Positions 15,469 to 23,526 of a stretch of DNA of 41,080 bases are shown one piece after another (the stretch's first letter is position 1; each line of letters begins with the position of its first letter). The notes under the pieces were generated by a model, which saw nothing but the letters and a program-made list of their open reading frames with translations, did not search any database and was not told the DNA's origin. Origin of the DNA: Prevotella sp. (GTDB lineage: Bacteria; Bacteroidota; Bacteroidia; Bacteroidales; Bacteroidaceae); the NCBI GenBank assembly GCA_022771265.1, contig JALFCG010000175.1, positions 1 through 41,080 on the forward strand, read 5' to 3'. Position numbers and translations under genes: made by a program.

Positions 15469-18400
15469 CTATTGGTTACTGTTCTTGGCAAGATATTCAC
15501 TCGGGGTCATTCCGTACTGACGTTTGAACACGGTGGAGAAGTGAGTCTGGTTGTTGTAGCCCACGGCATAAGCCACCTGCGTGATATTGATTTTCCCTTC
15601 CTTCAACAGTGTGATTGCCTGCTCAAGACGGATGTTGCGGATGAACTCGCTTGTGGTGAGACCTGTCAGTTCCTTCATCTTGCGGTGGAGCTGGGCGCGG
15701 CTCAGTCCTACTTCGTCGCTTAGCAGCTCGACGGTGAAGTCGGGGTCGGAGAGATGGTTGTTGACCGCTTTCATGACGCGTTTCATGAGAAGGTCGTCGT
15801 TGCCCTCAACGACAGGCTTCATGACATTGTCTCCCTGTTCCTGCATTCCGGAGAGCTTGCCTCTTATGCGGCGGTAGTTGTCAACAAGATTGTCAATCTG
15901 TATTTGAAGTTCTTCGATGCTGAAAGGCTTGGCGAGGAAAGAGTCAGCTCCACGCTTGAGACCTTCGAGACGGTCGGACACCTCTGCTTTCGACGTGAGG
16001 AGAATGACAGGAAGGTCGCTCGTCTTGGGATTGCTCTTTATGGAGCGCAAAAGCGTTATTCCGTCCATTTCCGGCATGACGACATCGCTGATGACAATAT
16101 CGTAGCGGGTGTTGCCGAGCAACGCCTGAAGTGCTTCCTTGCCGTTGTGGAACAGGGAGAAATGGTAGATGGCAGACAACTCGTTCTTGATGTATTGTGC
16201 AATCTCCTCATCGTCATCGACAACCATCACCCGAAGGTTCTTGGATGGCTGGCGGCGTGCTGCCGACGGCTTTACGTCGGAGGTTTCGACAGTCTCTATT
16301 TCCTCCGGCTTCAGATGGGCATTACCCAACGGGAGTGTGATTGTGAATACGGAACCGGTGATGCCGTCGGTGCGGTTGGCTGCTGTGATGCGTCCGCCGT
16401 GGAGGTTGACAAGTGCGCGGCTGAGGTTCAGACCGATGCCTGTTCCTGTGCTTGTCACCTTCCGCGAGCTGTTGCCTTGGTAGAAACGCTCAAACAGTTT
16501 CTCCGTTTTCTCCTCGCTGATGCCGATGCCAGTGTCGGAGATGGCTATCGAGGCATGGGTGCCGTCGCTATTGATGGTGACTGTTATGCTGCCTCCGTCG
16601 GGTGTGTATTTGAAGGCGTTGGACAGGAGGTTTGAGACGACCTTGTCGAAATGGACACGGTCAATCCACAGTTTCAGCTCGTCAAGCCCGGTGACGAGTG
16701 AGAGGTTGATGTCGCGTAGTTCGGCACGATACTTGAACGATTTCATCGAGCGGCGCACATAGCCGATTATCTCTGTCTCGCTGCAATGGAGGTGCATCTG
16801 CTTCTTGTCAATTTTGCGCTCGTCGAGTATCTGGTTCACAAGGAGCAACAGTCGTTGGGCGTTGTGGCCGATGGTGTCGATATATTCGCAGCCTTCACCC
16901 GTTCCGATTATTTTCTTCAGTCGGGTGAGAGGCTCGATTATTAGGGTCAGTGGCGATCGGATGTCGTGGGTGGCATTGATGAGGAATTGCATCTTCGCCT
17001 CGTCAAGTTCCTCGCGCTTGTGGCGACGATAGAGAATGAAAGCGGCTGTCAGGGCAGAGATGATTAATAATATATATATAATGTACGCGAGAGTTGACCC
17101 ATACCATGGTGACTTCACTGTGATGGTGATTATCTTGTTTTTGAACGACACGAAGCCGTTGCTCACGGCTCTCACCTCCAACGTGTAGGTGCCAGGTATC
17201 ATTCGTCGGAAGACAATGGTGTTCTCTCCTTCGTTGATGGCTGTCCATTTGCCGTTGTTGTTGATTTGGTATTCGAAAGTGATGTTTTCGACATTCCGGT
17301 AGTCAAGAAGTGAGAACTGGATGTAGAACACGTTCTCGTCGTAAGGAATGATGAAGCGGTCGCTGAGGCAGTCGGCAGTCCGGCCGTTGACCACGAAACG
17401 GGTGAGAAACACCTCGCCGAGGTTAATGTTGGTGCGGCGTACGGTGGAAGGGGAGAACATGGTGATTCCGTCGTTGGCTCCCAAGGCGATGGTGCCGTTG
17501 GAGAACTGGATTGCAGCTCCTTTGCGGTATTCCCTCGACCGAAGACCGTTGCCGTGGGTGAACTTAAGCATTCTTGCCTTGTTGGCATCATAGAGCCATA
17601 TCCCATTGGAAGTGCCAAGCCAGAGGTCGCCGTTGGGTTCCGCGAAGATGCTGTTGATGGACTTTCCTTCCAGACGGTTTGAGACCTCGACAAGAGATGT
17701 GGAGGAGGAAGAGTAAGAATACCGGTACAGTCCTGCGTCAGTGCCGATGAAGATGTCGCCTTTGCCGTTTTCGGCAAATGATGTGCAGTCGATATTGGGC
17801 AGCAGGCATTGGTCTTTGAAGCGTGAGAAGACACCGCGTGAGGTGTCGAAACGCGACACTCCCTTTGGGGTGCCAATCCAAAGCATACCTTTGCTGTCAA
17901 CAAACATGGAGAGAATCCAGTCGTTCCACAGGTATGGCTTGTCAGTGGCTGTATGCTTCATGGAGAACGATTCTATGCTGCCGCTTCCAACGTTGTATTT
18001 GACCAAGCCTTTCCCGAAATTGGAAATGTAAAGGTTGTCATAGGCATCGTCGGTCATGGCGACAAGTCCCCAACCGTCGAAGGTGGCTATGAGTTTTGAC
18101 GTCTCGGTAAGCGGATTGTAGCTGTATAACGACTTCTCGGTGCATAGCCAATAGCGTCCCTTGCGGTCACAGTAGGCAAGGCCGACACCGACAGGCGATT
18201 TCGGATGGGAGAAGGACTTGCCGTCGGGGCTGACAACGTAGAGACCGTTGTTCTGTATAGTACACCACAGATTGCCGTCGTTGCCTTTGGTTATCGATGA
18301 AAGTCCGCTTCCCGACTGTATATTGTGTTCGGCAAAGCTCCAGAAAGAGAACGGCTGCTTTTTGGTGTCAATCTTGTAAAGGCCTTTGTTGTAGCATGTT

Positions 18401-19344
18401 GTCCACAGGTTGTCGTCTTTATCTAAAATAACTGCATTGGCATTGGCGGTGGAGAGAATGTTGTCGCCAACGTATGCCTGGGTCAGTTTGCGGGAACCGT
18501 GGGCAATTTTCATCAATCCCTTACCCGAGGTACATAGGTAGAGGTTGCCGTGTCGGTCATATTGCGCGAATCTTATCGACACGTCCTTGCCAAGGGCCGA
18601 GAGGTCGTAGTCGCTGTCGGAAAGCTTGCCGGTGGCCATGTCGTAGGTCATCAGCCCATAGAGACAGACAACAATCAGCGAGTTCTTGTCCTTTTCCAGG
18701 AAACCAACAGTAGGTCCGCACGACAGAGAGAAACTTTTTTCGTCAACAGGCTTGTTGTTGTCGTCGAGCGTATATCGTGACAATTTTGGGTCATGGCATC
18801 CTCGCCACAGAAATCCTTTCCTGTCAATATGAATCCTGCTGAAAAAGTCATCAGAATTATCTTTGAGACGCGAAGTAAGCCTGACTATGCGTTCCGACCC
18901 TTCAGGTATGCAAAACAGTCCGTAACCAGCTGTTCCAATGAGCAAGCCGTGCCTGTTCTCGGTTATTGAGCTGACACGAGGCGTTATGTTGTCAGGAAAA
19001 AGGAAGCGGCTGAAACTGTTGGTGTGGTAGTTGAAACGTGAAATACCGTTGACTGTTCCTATCCATAGCTGTCCTTTCCGGTCAATGTACAGCGTGGTGA
19101 TGCTGTTGTTGGAAATGCTTGTCGTGTCGTTGCCGATGGTGAAGAAGTGTTCGAAATGGTAACCGTCGAACTTGTTCAGTCCGCATTCCGTTCCTGTCCA
19201 GATATAGCCGTATCTGTCTTGTATTATACAGTTGACAGAAGTGCTTGTCAGTTCTTCAGACGTATAGAGATGGTGTGTCACAGAATCTGCCGCAACGCGT
19301 GCGCACAACATCAAAGCAATAACCAACGTCAATATATGTTTCAT
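15469..19344 (-). CDS. hybrid two-component system regulator (HTCS), probably the xylan-cluster sensor
   Basis: A 1291-residue single-polypeptide sensor-regulator of the Bacteroidetes HTCS type. A signal peptide (MKHILTLVIALMLCARVAA) precedes a periplasmic part made of many two-component propeller repeats (for example DRYGYIWTGTECGLNKFD, DRKGQLWIGTVNGISRF) and a Y_Y_Y domain (about 690-745). A membrane segment follows at about 751-771, then the kinase with phospho-acceptor His793 (NATHDIRSPL), an ATPase domain (NLLSNAFKYTP near 900), a receiver with phospho-acceptor Asp1087 (VISDVVMPEMDG) and an AraC-type helix-turn-helix at the C-terminus. HTCS proteins sense oligosaccharides released from a glycan and activate the adjacent locus; the neighbours indicate xylan fragments. 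An in-frame ATG 15 bases upstream is an alternative start. Confidence 0.93.
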   Translation of the reverse strand: MKHILTLVIALMLCARVAADSVTHHLYTSEELTSTSVNCIIQDRYGYIWTGTECGLNKFDGYHFEHFFTIGNDTTSISNNSITTLYIDRKGQLWIGTVNGISRFNYHTNSFSRFLFPDNITPRVSSITENRHGLLIGTAGYGLFCIPEGSERIVRLTSRLKDNSDDFFSRIHIDRKGFLWRGCHDPKLSRYTLDDNNKPVDEKSFSLSCGPTVGFLEKDKNSLIVVCLYGLMTYDMATGKLSDSDYDLSALGKDVSIRFAQYDRHGNLYLCTSGKGLMKIAHGSRKLTQAYVGDNILSTANANAVILDKDDNLWTTCYNKGLYKIDTKKQPFSFWSFAEHNIQSGSGLSSITKGNDGNLWCTIQNNGLYVVSPDGKSFSHPKSPVGVGLAYCDRKGRYWLCTEKSLYSYNPLTETSKLIATFDGWGLVAMTDDAYDNLYISNFGKGLVKYNVGSGSIESFSMKHTATDKPYLWNDWILSMFVDSKGMLWIGTPKGVSRFDTSRGVFSRFKDQCLLPNIDCTSFAENGKGDIFIGTDAGLYRYSYSSSSTSLVEVSNRLEGKSINSIFAEPNGDLWLGTSNGIWLYDANKARMLKFTHGNGLRSREYRKGAAIQFSNGTIALGANDGITMFSPSTVRRTNINLGEVFLTRFVVNGRTADCLSDRFIIPYDENVFYIQFSLLDYRNVENITFEYQINNNGKWTAINEGENTIVFRRMIPGTYTLEVRAVSNGFVSFKNKIITITVKSPWYGSTLAYIIYILLIISALTAAFILYRRHKREELDEAKMQFLINATHDIRSPLTLIIEPLTRLKKIIGTGEGCEYIDTIGHNAQRLLLLVNQILDERKIDKKQMHLHCSETEIIGYVRRSMKSFKYRAELRDINLSLVTGLDELKLWIDRVHFDKVVSNLLSNAFKYTPDGGSITVTINSDGTHASIAISDTGIGISEEKTEKLFERFYQGNSSRKVTSTGTGIGLNLSRALVNLHGGRITAANRTDGITGSVFTITLPLGNAHLKPEEIETVETSDVKPSAARRQPSKNLRVMVVDDDEEIAQYIKNELSAIYHFSLFHNGKEALQALLGNTRYDIVISDVVMPEMDGITLLRSIKSNPKTSDLPVILLTSKAEVSDRLEGLKRGADSFLAKPFSIEELQIQIDNLVDNYRRIRGKLSGMQEQGDNVMKPVVEGNDDLLMKRVMKAVNNHLSDPDFTVELLSDEVGLSRAQLHRKMKELTGLTTSEFIRNIRLEQAITLLKEGKINITQVAYAVGYNNQTHFSTVFKRQYGMTPSEYLAKNSNQ

Positions 19345-19378
19345 TCGGTAAGATGTCATTTCGTTTCTATTTGTTGTG

Positions 19379-19409
19379 CAAAGATAATATAAAAAGGATA
19401 TAAATCAAA
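19379..19409 (-). promoter_or_regulatory. promoter of the HTCS/alpha-glucuronidase genes
   Basis: Leftward, TTTG (complement of 19406-19409), 19 nt, then TATCTTTG (complement of 19379-19386), a close match to the Bacteroidetes promoter, about 35 bases before the HTCS start codon. Confidence 0.7.
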
Positions 19410-19464
19410 ATAAATACCGTAAAACTTTGTTTTTTTTGTTCCTGTGGCTTTTGTCGTGTTGACA

Positions 19465-19659
19465 TTTGTATCATTTTGCTCAATAATTGTTTCATTATTA
19501 TCGCAAAAACGCGGAACAAGGTTAAGATGATACAAAATCGTGTGTATAAGTTACATTTTCTTATGGTGATATAAAGAAAAATATATTATCTTTGCAACCG
19601 AATTCAAATCCGTGATAGTCTTTATGCCGATTTTTCGGATGGAGTACTAAATGATACAA
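19465..19659. promoter_or_regulatory. candidate regulator sites, three copies of TTGTATCAT
   Basis: TTTGTATCAT at 19465-19474 is repeated as the exact reverse complement ATGATACAAA at 19527-19536, and ATGATACAA recurs at 19651-19659. Related words with TTGTTTCAT occur between them. They lie in the 500-base gap between the HTCS gene and the symporter gene, where the HTCS AraC-type domain would be expected to bind. The assignment is inference. Confidence 0.4.
19587..19594 (+). promoter_or_regulatory. putative -7 element of the symporter-GH43 operon
   Basis: TATCTTTG matches TAnnTTTG. No TTTG is seen about 20 nt upstream, which would fit a promoter needing an activator such as the HTCS. It predicts a 5' leader of about 250 nt before the symporter start codon. 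Confidence 0.5.
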
Positions 19660-19711
19660 TGTTTCATAGCAACACGTTTTTTAAGTTAAGGTTAGTTTGT
19701 TTCGGTTTGTC

Positions 19712-19747
19712 CCCCCGCCGCTACTTCGGGAGAAGCAGCGGCGGGGG
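19712..19747 (+). promoter_or_regulatory. very stable GC hairpin in the symporter leader
   Basis: CCCCCGCCGCT (19712-19722) pairs perfectly with AGCGGCGGGGG (19737-19747), and CTTC/GAAG pair inside with a GGGA loop. There is no T-run after it on either strand, so it is not a normal intrinsic terminator. It stands about 100 bases before the symporter start codon and may control mRNA stability or translation. The rest of the 19360-19848 gap holds the promoter elements and TTGTATCAT words listed separately; no gene was seen. Confidence 0.6.
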
Positions 19748-19848
19748 TAACTGAAAAACAATGAGATGACTGATAACTGACGCGTGGCTGAAAACACACG
19801 GAGATGCACTAAGGACAGAAACTAGAAACAAAATAACTTTAAAACAAT

Positions 19849-21249
19849 ATGGTAATGACTAATTCCAATTCAGGTGAATCCAAGGGATTCTACAAATTGT
19901 CGTGGCTGCAACGCGTCGGCTTCGGTTCTGGCGACTTAGCCCAAAATCTTATTTTCCAGACAACATGTATGTACTTGTTGTTTTTCTACACCGACATTTA
20001 TGGTCTTGACGCTGTTGACGTCTCCGTGATGTTTACCGTGGGAAATGTTGCCAACGTCATCTGGGACCCAATTGTCGGCGCACTCATTGACAAGAACAAC
20101 CCGAGGTTAGGAAAGTACAGGGCTTATCTTGTGTTCGTGGGAATACCGCTTTCAGGATTTGCCATACTCTGCTTTTGGAACGGATTTGCTCCTTCACTGC
20201 TTTATGCTTACGTGACTTATATCTCCATGACCTTGCTCTACACCTTTATTAATGTGCCGTATGGAGCACTGAACTCTTCGTTGACGCGCGACACAAATGA
20301 AATCACCATCCTCACTTCGGTCAGGATGTTTATGGCTAACTGCGGAGGACTTGCCGTAGGGTCGGGCCTGCCTCTGCTGATTGCCTATTTCACCGACGAG
20401 CAGGTGAAAGGCTTGCCAAAGGACCCAGGTGCTTGGTTCATCACGATGACTATCTACGCTCTCGTGGGTCTTGTGCTTCTGTTGTTCTGCTTCTCTCAAT
20501 GCAAGGAGAAGGTGGTCATGAATGCTGAGGAAAGCGCCAACGTGAAAATCAGTGACCTTTGGATGGAATTTTTCCACAACCGTCCACTTCGTGTGATAGC
20601 CTTCTTCTTCATCACTGCTTTCGCCATGATGTCGATAGGCAATGCTGCAGGAGCTTATTTCATCAATAGCAACATGCATGGCACTTCCGAGCAACTCTCC
20701 GTCTTCATGGGACTGGGGTCCGCGCCGTCGTTCATTTTCATGCCGCTTGTGCCGATGATAAAGAATGCTGTGGGAAAGAAAAACATGTTCTACATCTTCC
20801 TTAGCGTGGCAATCATCGGAATGGCTATCCTGTACATCGTTGCTAAGATGGACAACCCGAGCATGACCTATGTATACATAGCACAGTTCATTAAGTCAAC
20901 GGGAGTGATTGTTGCGACTGGATATATGTGGGCACTCGTGCCGGAAGTCATATCTTATGGTGAATATGTAAGCGGAAAGCGCATTGCGGGTATCGTTAAC
21001 GCACTGACTGGTATATTCTTCAAGGCTGGAATGACTCTCGGTAGTGTTGTCGCTCCCGCCATTCTCGCTTATGTGGCTTACAACCCGAAGTCGGTCAGCC
21101 AGACTCCATTGGCGGAGGAAGGCATACTCTGGCTCGTTTGTGTCATTCCAGCCGCTCTTCTCCTGCTCGCAATGTTCATCATCTCGAAATATGAACTTGA
21201 CGATGCTACCATTGACAAGATTAACAAGGAGATAGAGAGTAGAAGCTGA
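19849..21249 (+). CDS. GPH-family (glycoside-pentoside-hexuronide:cation) symporter, probably xyloside importer
   Basis: A 466-residue inner-membrane carrier of the MFS_2/GPH type with about 12 membrane segments. The N-terminal GFGSGDLAQNLIFQTTCMYLLFFYTDIYG and the loop IWDPIVGALIDKNNPRLGKYRAYLVF, with the family DP-x-x-G-x-x-x-D and R-x-G-x-x-R/Y signatures, are clear. These carriers import oligosaccharides or pentosides with Na+ or H+. The neighbours (HTCS, GH67, GH43) suggest xylo-oligosaccharides, similar to xylan clusters described in Prevotella. A second ATG at 19855 is an alternative start. The GH43 gene begins 34 bases after the stop, so the two form an operon. Confidence 0.92.
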   Translation: MVMTNSNSGESKGFYKLSWLQRVGFGSGDLAQNLIFQTTCMYLLFFYTDIYGLDAVDVSVMFTVGNVANVIWDPIVGALIDKNNPRLGKYRAYLVFVGIPLSGFAILCFWNGFAPSLLYAYVTYISMTLLYTFINVPYGALNSSLTRDTNEITILTSVRMFMANCGGLAVGSGLPLLIAYFTDEQVKGLPKDPGAWFITMTIYALVGLVLLLFCFSQCKEKVVMNAEESANVKISDLWMEFFHNRPLRVIAFFFITAFAMMSIGNAAGAYFINSNMHGTSEQLSVFMGLGSAPSFIFMPLVPMIKNAVGKKNMFYIFLSVAIIGMAILYIVAKMDNPSMTYVYIAQFIKSTGVIVATGYMWALVPEVISYGEYVSGKRIAGIVNALTGIFFKAGMTLGSVVAPAILAYVAYNPKSVSQTPLAEEGILWLVCVIPAALLLLAMFIISKYELDDATIDKINKEIESRS

Positions 21250-21283
21250 GTCTTAGAAATTACTAATTATATTTGAATATACA

Positions 21284-22321
21284 ATGAAAAAGGAAAAACG
21301 TTATTTGTTTCCTGCCGACTATATGGCAGATCCGTCAGTACATGTCTTTGACGGGAAAATATACATCTATCCCAGCCACGACTGGGAAGCTTCGAACGTT
21401 GAAAACGACAATGGCGACCAGTACATCATGAAGGACTACCATGTCCTCTCCATTGACGGTGACCCGATGACAGGCACTGTTACCGACCATGGATGTGTGC
21501 TGAGGCAGGAAGACATTCCTTGGGCAGGACGACAGCTATGGGACTGCGACGTGCAGGAATATGTCAGTGAGGTTCCTACCAATGCCGAGGAACAGGCTGC
21601 GGGAATGGGTTACAGCAAGAAGGTGAAAAAATATGTCATGTATTTCCCGCTGAAAGACCGTAACGATGTGTTCCGCTGGGGAACTGCCATTGCCGACAAT
21701 CCTGCAGGACCGTTCATCCCGCAACCGGCACCTATACCGGGAAGCTATAGCATCGACATGTGCGCATTCCGCGATGATGCCGACGGCGAGGTGTATGTCT
21801 ATTTCGGCGGACTTTGGGGCGGCCAGCTACAACGTTACAAAGACAATATTCATCTTGAGACTCCGCATCTTCCCGAAGGTAAGGAAGACGCACTGCCAAG
21901 CCGTTGCGTGCGCCTGACGAAGGATGGCATGAACTATGCTGAGGCTCCACGCCCGATACTCGTGGTTGACGACGAGGGCAATCCGCTCAAAGCCGATGAC
22001 CCGCATCGCTTCTTTGAGGCGTCATGGATGCATAAGTACAATGGAAAGTATTACTTCTCTTATTCCACCGGTGACAGCCATCTCCTTTGTTATGCTGTTG
22101 GCGACAATCCTTACGGGCCGTTTACATATCAGGGTGTGATATTGACACCAGTAGTGGGATGGACAACCCACCACGCAATACTGGAATATGAAGGAAAGAC
22201 CTATCTGTTCCATCACGACTCAGTTCCTTCAGGAGGAAAGTCATGGCTTCGCTCACTTAAGGTTTGCGAAATCGAATACGATGAGAACGGTAAGATCCAG
22301 ACTGTAGAAGGTCTTGATTAG
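21284..22321 (+). CDS. glycoside hydrolase family 43, probable cytoplasmic beta-xylosidase/alpha-arabinofuranosidase
   Basis: A 345-residue five-bladed propeller enzyme. Asp16 in YMADPSVHV is the expected general base, Asp158 in SYSIDMCAF the pKa-modulating residue and Glu245 in RFFEASWMHKYNGKYY the general acid; all three GH43 residues are present. There is no signal peptide, so it should act in the cytoplasm on oligosaccharides brought in by the upstream symporter. Whether it releases xylose or arabinose cannot be decided from sequence. It is the last gene of the xylan cluster. An arm of an inverted repeat (22354-22377) begins 32 bases after its stop codon. Confidence 0.92.
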   Translation: MKKEKRYLFPADYMADPSVHVFDGKIYIYPSHDWEASNVENDNGDQYIMKDYHVLSIDGDPMTGTVTDHGCVLRQEDIPWAGRQLWDCDVQEYVSEVPTNAEEQAAGMGYSKKVKKYVMYFPLKDRNDVFRWGTAIADNPAGPFIPQPAPIPGSYSIDMCAFRDDADGEVYVYFGGLWGGQLQRYKDNIHLETPHLPEGKEDALPSRCVRLTKDGMNYAEAPRPILVVDDEGNPLKADDPHRFFEASWMHKYNGKYYFSYSTGDSHLLCYAVGDNPYGPFTYQGVILTPVVGWTTHHAILEYEGKTYLFHHDSVPSGGKSWLRSLKVCEIEYDENGKIQTVEGLD

Positions 22322-22353
22322 ACCAGTTGAAATATTGTACTTTTCAGCCTATT

Positions 22354-22504
22354 CCCTTGATTTGAACAAGATTATTATGTGAAAATGAGTTTTTTATGCC
22401 AAAAAGTTTGGAAGTTACGATACAAATGCTTAACTTTGCAGCACTTTATTTATAACCGTTAGGACAACATCATTTTTTTATAATAATTTGGTTCAAATCA
22501 AGGG
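22354..22504. repeat. 24-bp inverted repeat enclosing a promoter
   Basis: The arm at 22354-22377 (beginning CCCTTGATTTGAAC) is the reverse complement of 22481-22504 at 22 of 24 positions, including a perfect 14-base core. The 103 bases between them contain the complete promoter at 22407-22438. This is the geometry of an invertible promoter, but no recombinase gene is near and the alternative orientation cannot be seen here. Confidence 0.6.
22407..22438 (+). promoter_or_regulatory. promoter of the putative RNA and small gene
   Basis: TTTG (22407-22410), 20 nt, TAACTTTG (22431-22438): an excellent Bacteroidetes promoter. Transcription would start near 22444. Confidence 0.75.
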
Positions 22505-22626
22505 GTTTAGACTGTGAAGTTGCGTAATCCCTGTTTCGGAAGCCAAAGTGATTTTGGGAAAGCCGGAGCAAACTAACTTGCGCCTGATGACCATCTGTCG
22601 CTATTGATGGTCGCAGGCGTTTTTTC
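22444..22626 (+). ncRNA. putative structured RNA or attenuator leader, about 180 nt
   Basis: The stretch starts just after a strong promoter and ends at a strong intrinsic terminator, with no reading frame inside. Local pairing is visible: AGGGGTT (22501-22507) with AATCCCT (22526-22532); GTTTCGG (22533-22539) with CCG plus AAAC (22563-22573); and CCAAA (22543-22547) with TTTGG (22553-22557). It could be a free-standing small RNA or the leader of the small gene that starts 35 bases after the terminator. I cannot match it to a known riboswitch, 6S RNA or Bacteroidales motif by eye. Ends are approximate. Confidence 0.45.
22581..22626 (+). terminator. intrinsic terminator
   Basis: CGCCTG-AT-GACCATC pairs with GATGGTC-G-CAGGCG around a 10-base loop and is followed by TTTTTT. 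It ends 35 bases before the next start codon, so it either closes a small RNA or works as an attenuator. Confidence 0.8.
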
Positions 22627-22660
22627 AATGATTACGATAAGTTAACGACGATAGTATGTT

Positions 22661-22894
22661 ATGGAGAAGAAACTCTTTGAATTGACAAAACTTAAAGAGG
22701 CAATAAACCGCATGCCGGAAAAAAGACTGTTGAGACCTCTTGCCTTGAAAAAGGTGTTGGCTTACTTGCAAGGAAAGGAAAAGCCAACAAAGAAAACACT
22801 CGACAGGTTGTCTCTTTTTGTAGGTTTCCAGGACTGGGAGTCATTTAAGGAAGCTGTTCACGGAGATGGTGACAACAGGATTATCGGTGGATGA
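22661..22894 (+). CDS. small basic protein of unknown function
   Basis: A 77-residue protein (MEKKLFELTKLKEAINRMPEKR and on), lysine-rich and predicted mostly helical, without signal peptide. The segment KKTLDRLSLFVGFQDWESFKEAV resembles short helical modules seen in N-termini of Bacteroidetes regulators, where a helix is followed by a GFxDWxxF motif; this is recognition of a pattern, not a family assignment. It is preceded by a terminator-containing leader and followed by a bidirectional terminator, so it forms its own transcription unit. Coding status is likely, because the frame fills the space between the two terminators, but it is not proven. Confidence 0.55.
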   Translation: MEKKLFELTKLKEAINRMPEKRLLRPLALKKVLAYLQGKEKPTKKTLDRLSLFVGFQDWESFKEAVHGDGDNRIIGG

Positions 22895-22910
22895 CCTTGT
22901 TACTGGACAA

Positions 22911-22955
22911 CAAAAAAAGAGGCGTGCATTCGATGCAACGCCTCTTTTGTTTTTC
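22911..22955. terminator. bidirectional intrinsic terminator
   Basis: AGAGGCG-TGCAT pairs with ATGCA-A-CGCCTCT (stem 22918-22945), with an A-run before and a T-rich run after. It serves the small gene from the left and rplS from the right. Confidence 0.85.
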
Positions 22956-22970
22956 TTGCTAATGCTATGA

Positions 22971-23333
22971 TTAAGCCTTTGCAGTGTTGACACGCTTCTC
23001 CTTGATACGTGCCTTCTTGCCGGTGAGACCACGGAGGTAGTACAGCTTGGCGCGACGTACTTTACCAATCTTGTTCACCTCGATGCTCTCGATGTTTGGC
23101 GACTCGATAGGGAAGATACGCTCTACACCTACTGTGCCAGACATTTTGCGTACTGTGAAACGCTTCTTGTCGCCGTGGCCAGAAATCTTGATTACAACAC
23201 CACGGTAGAGCTGGATACGCTCTTTTGAACCCTCGATAATTTTGTAAGCGACTGTTACAGTGTCACCGGACTTGAACTCCGGGAACTTCTTGCCGGTTGC
23301 AAATGCTTCCTCAGCAACTTTAATTAAATCCAT
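22971..23333 (-). CDS. rplS: 50S ribosomal protein L19
   Basis: A 120-residue ribosomal protein located at the 30S-50S interface. The sequence begins [11 protein letters not shown] and shows the L19 blocks [29 protein letters not shown] and [16 protein letters not shown], ending in a basic C-terminus ([15 protein letters not shown]). The start at 23333 was chosen because the upstream in-frame extension is outside normal L19 and overlaps promoter-like sequence. Unlike in many bacteria it is not next to trmD or rimM here; rimM is 17 kb away. A -7 element is at 23428-23435. Confidence 0.95.
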   Translation of the reverse strand: MDLIKVAEEAFATGKKFPEFKSGDTVTVAYKIIEGSKERIQLYRGVVIKISGHGDKKRFTVRKMSGTVGVERIFPIESPNIESIEVNKIGKVRRAKLYYLRGLTGKKARIKEKRVNTAKA

Positions 23334-23427
23334 TGTTTTGTATAAAATTAAATTTGTTTTATCGTTCCAACGCAACATAACAGGCAACTCGTGACTTCCT
23401 GCCAGCGATTACGCCGAAAAGCGGTTG

Positions 23428-23435
23428 CAAAGTTA
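23428..23435 (-). promoter_or_regulatory. putative -7 element of rplS
   Basis: Leftward the bases read TAACTTTG, a match to TAnnTTTG, about 95 bases before the rplS start codon. The -33 position holds only TCTG at 18 nt. Confidence 0.5.
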
Positions 23436-23474
23436 CTACATTTTCTTGAATTACAGAATTTTTCTCTTGTTTTT

Positions 23475-23506
23475 TTTGCTTAATGTGGCTTTTTTTGCTA
23501 ATTTTG
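23475..23506 (+). promoter_or_regulatory. promoter of the split 5'-nucleotidase genes
   Basis: TTTG (23475-23478), 20 nt, TAATTTTG (23499-23506). The start codon follows 21 bases after the -7 element, which supports the 23527 start. Confidence 0.75.
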
Positions 23507-23526
23507 CAAGCAAAAACTATGTCTTT

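Noticed and set aside
19712..19747. Intrinsic terminator of the HTCS or symporter unit
   Set aside because: No T-run follows on either strand, and it lies in a leader rather than after a gene.
22444..22626. Cobalamin or tetrahydrofolate riboswitch
   Set aside because: The conserved core boxes of these riboswitches are not visible; the downstream gene has no link to either pathway.
23425..23526. Longer N-terminus for the 5'-nucleotidase lipoprotein
   Set aside because: The extension would cover the promoter (23475-23506) and bury the lipoprotein signal peptide.
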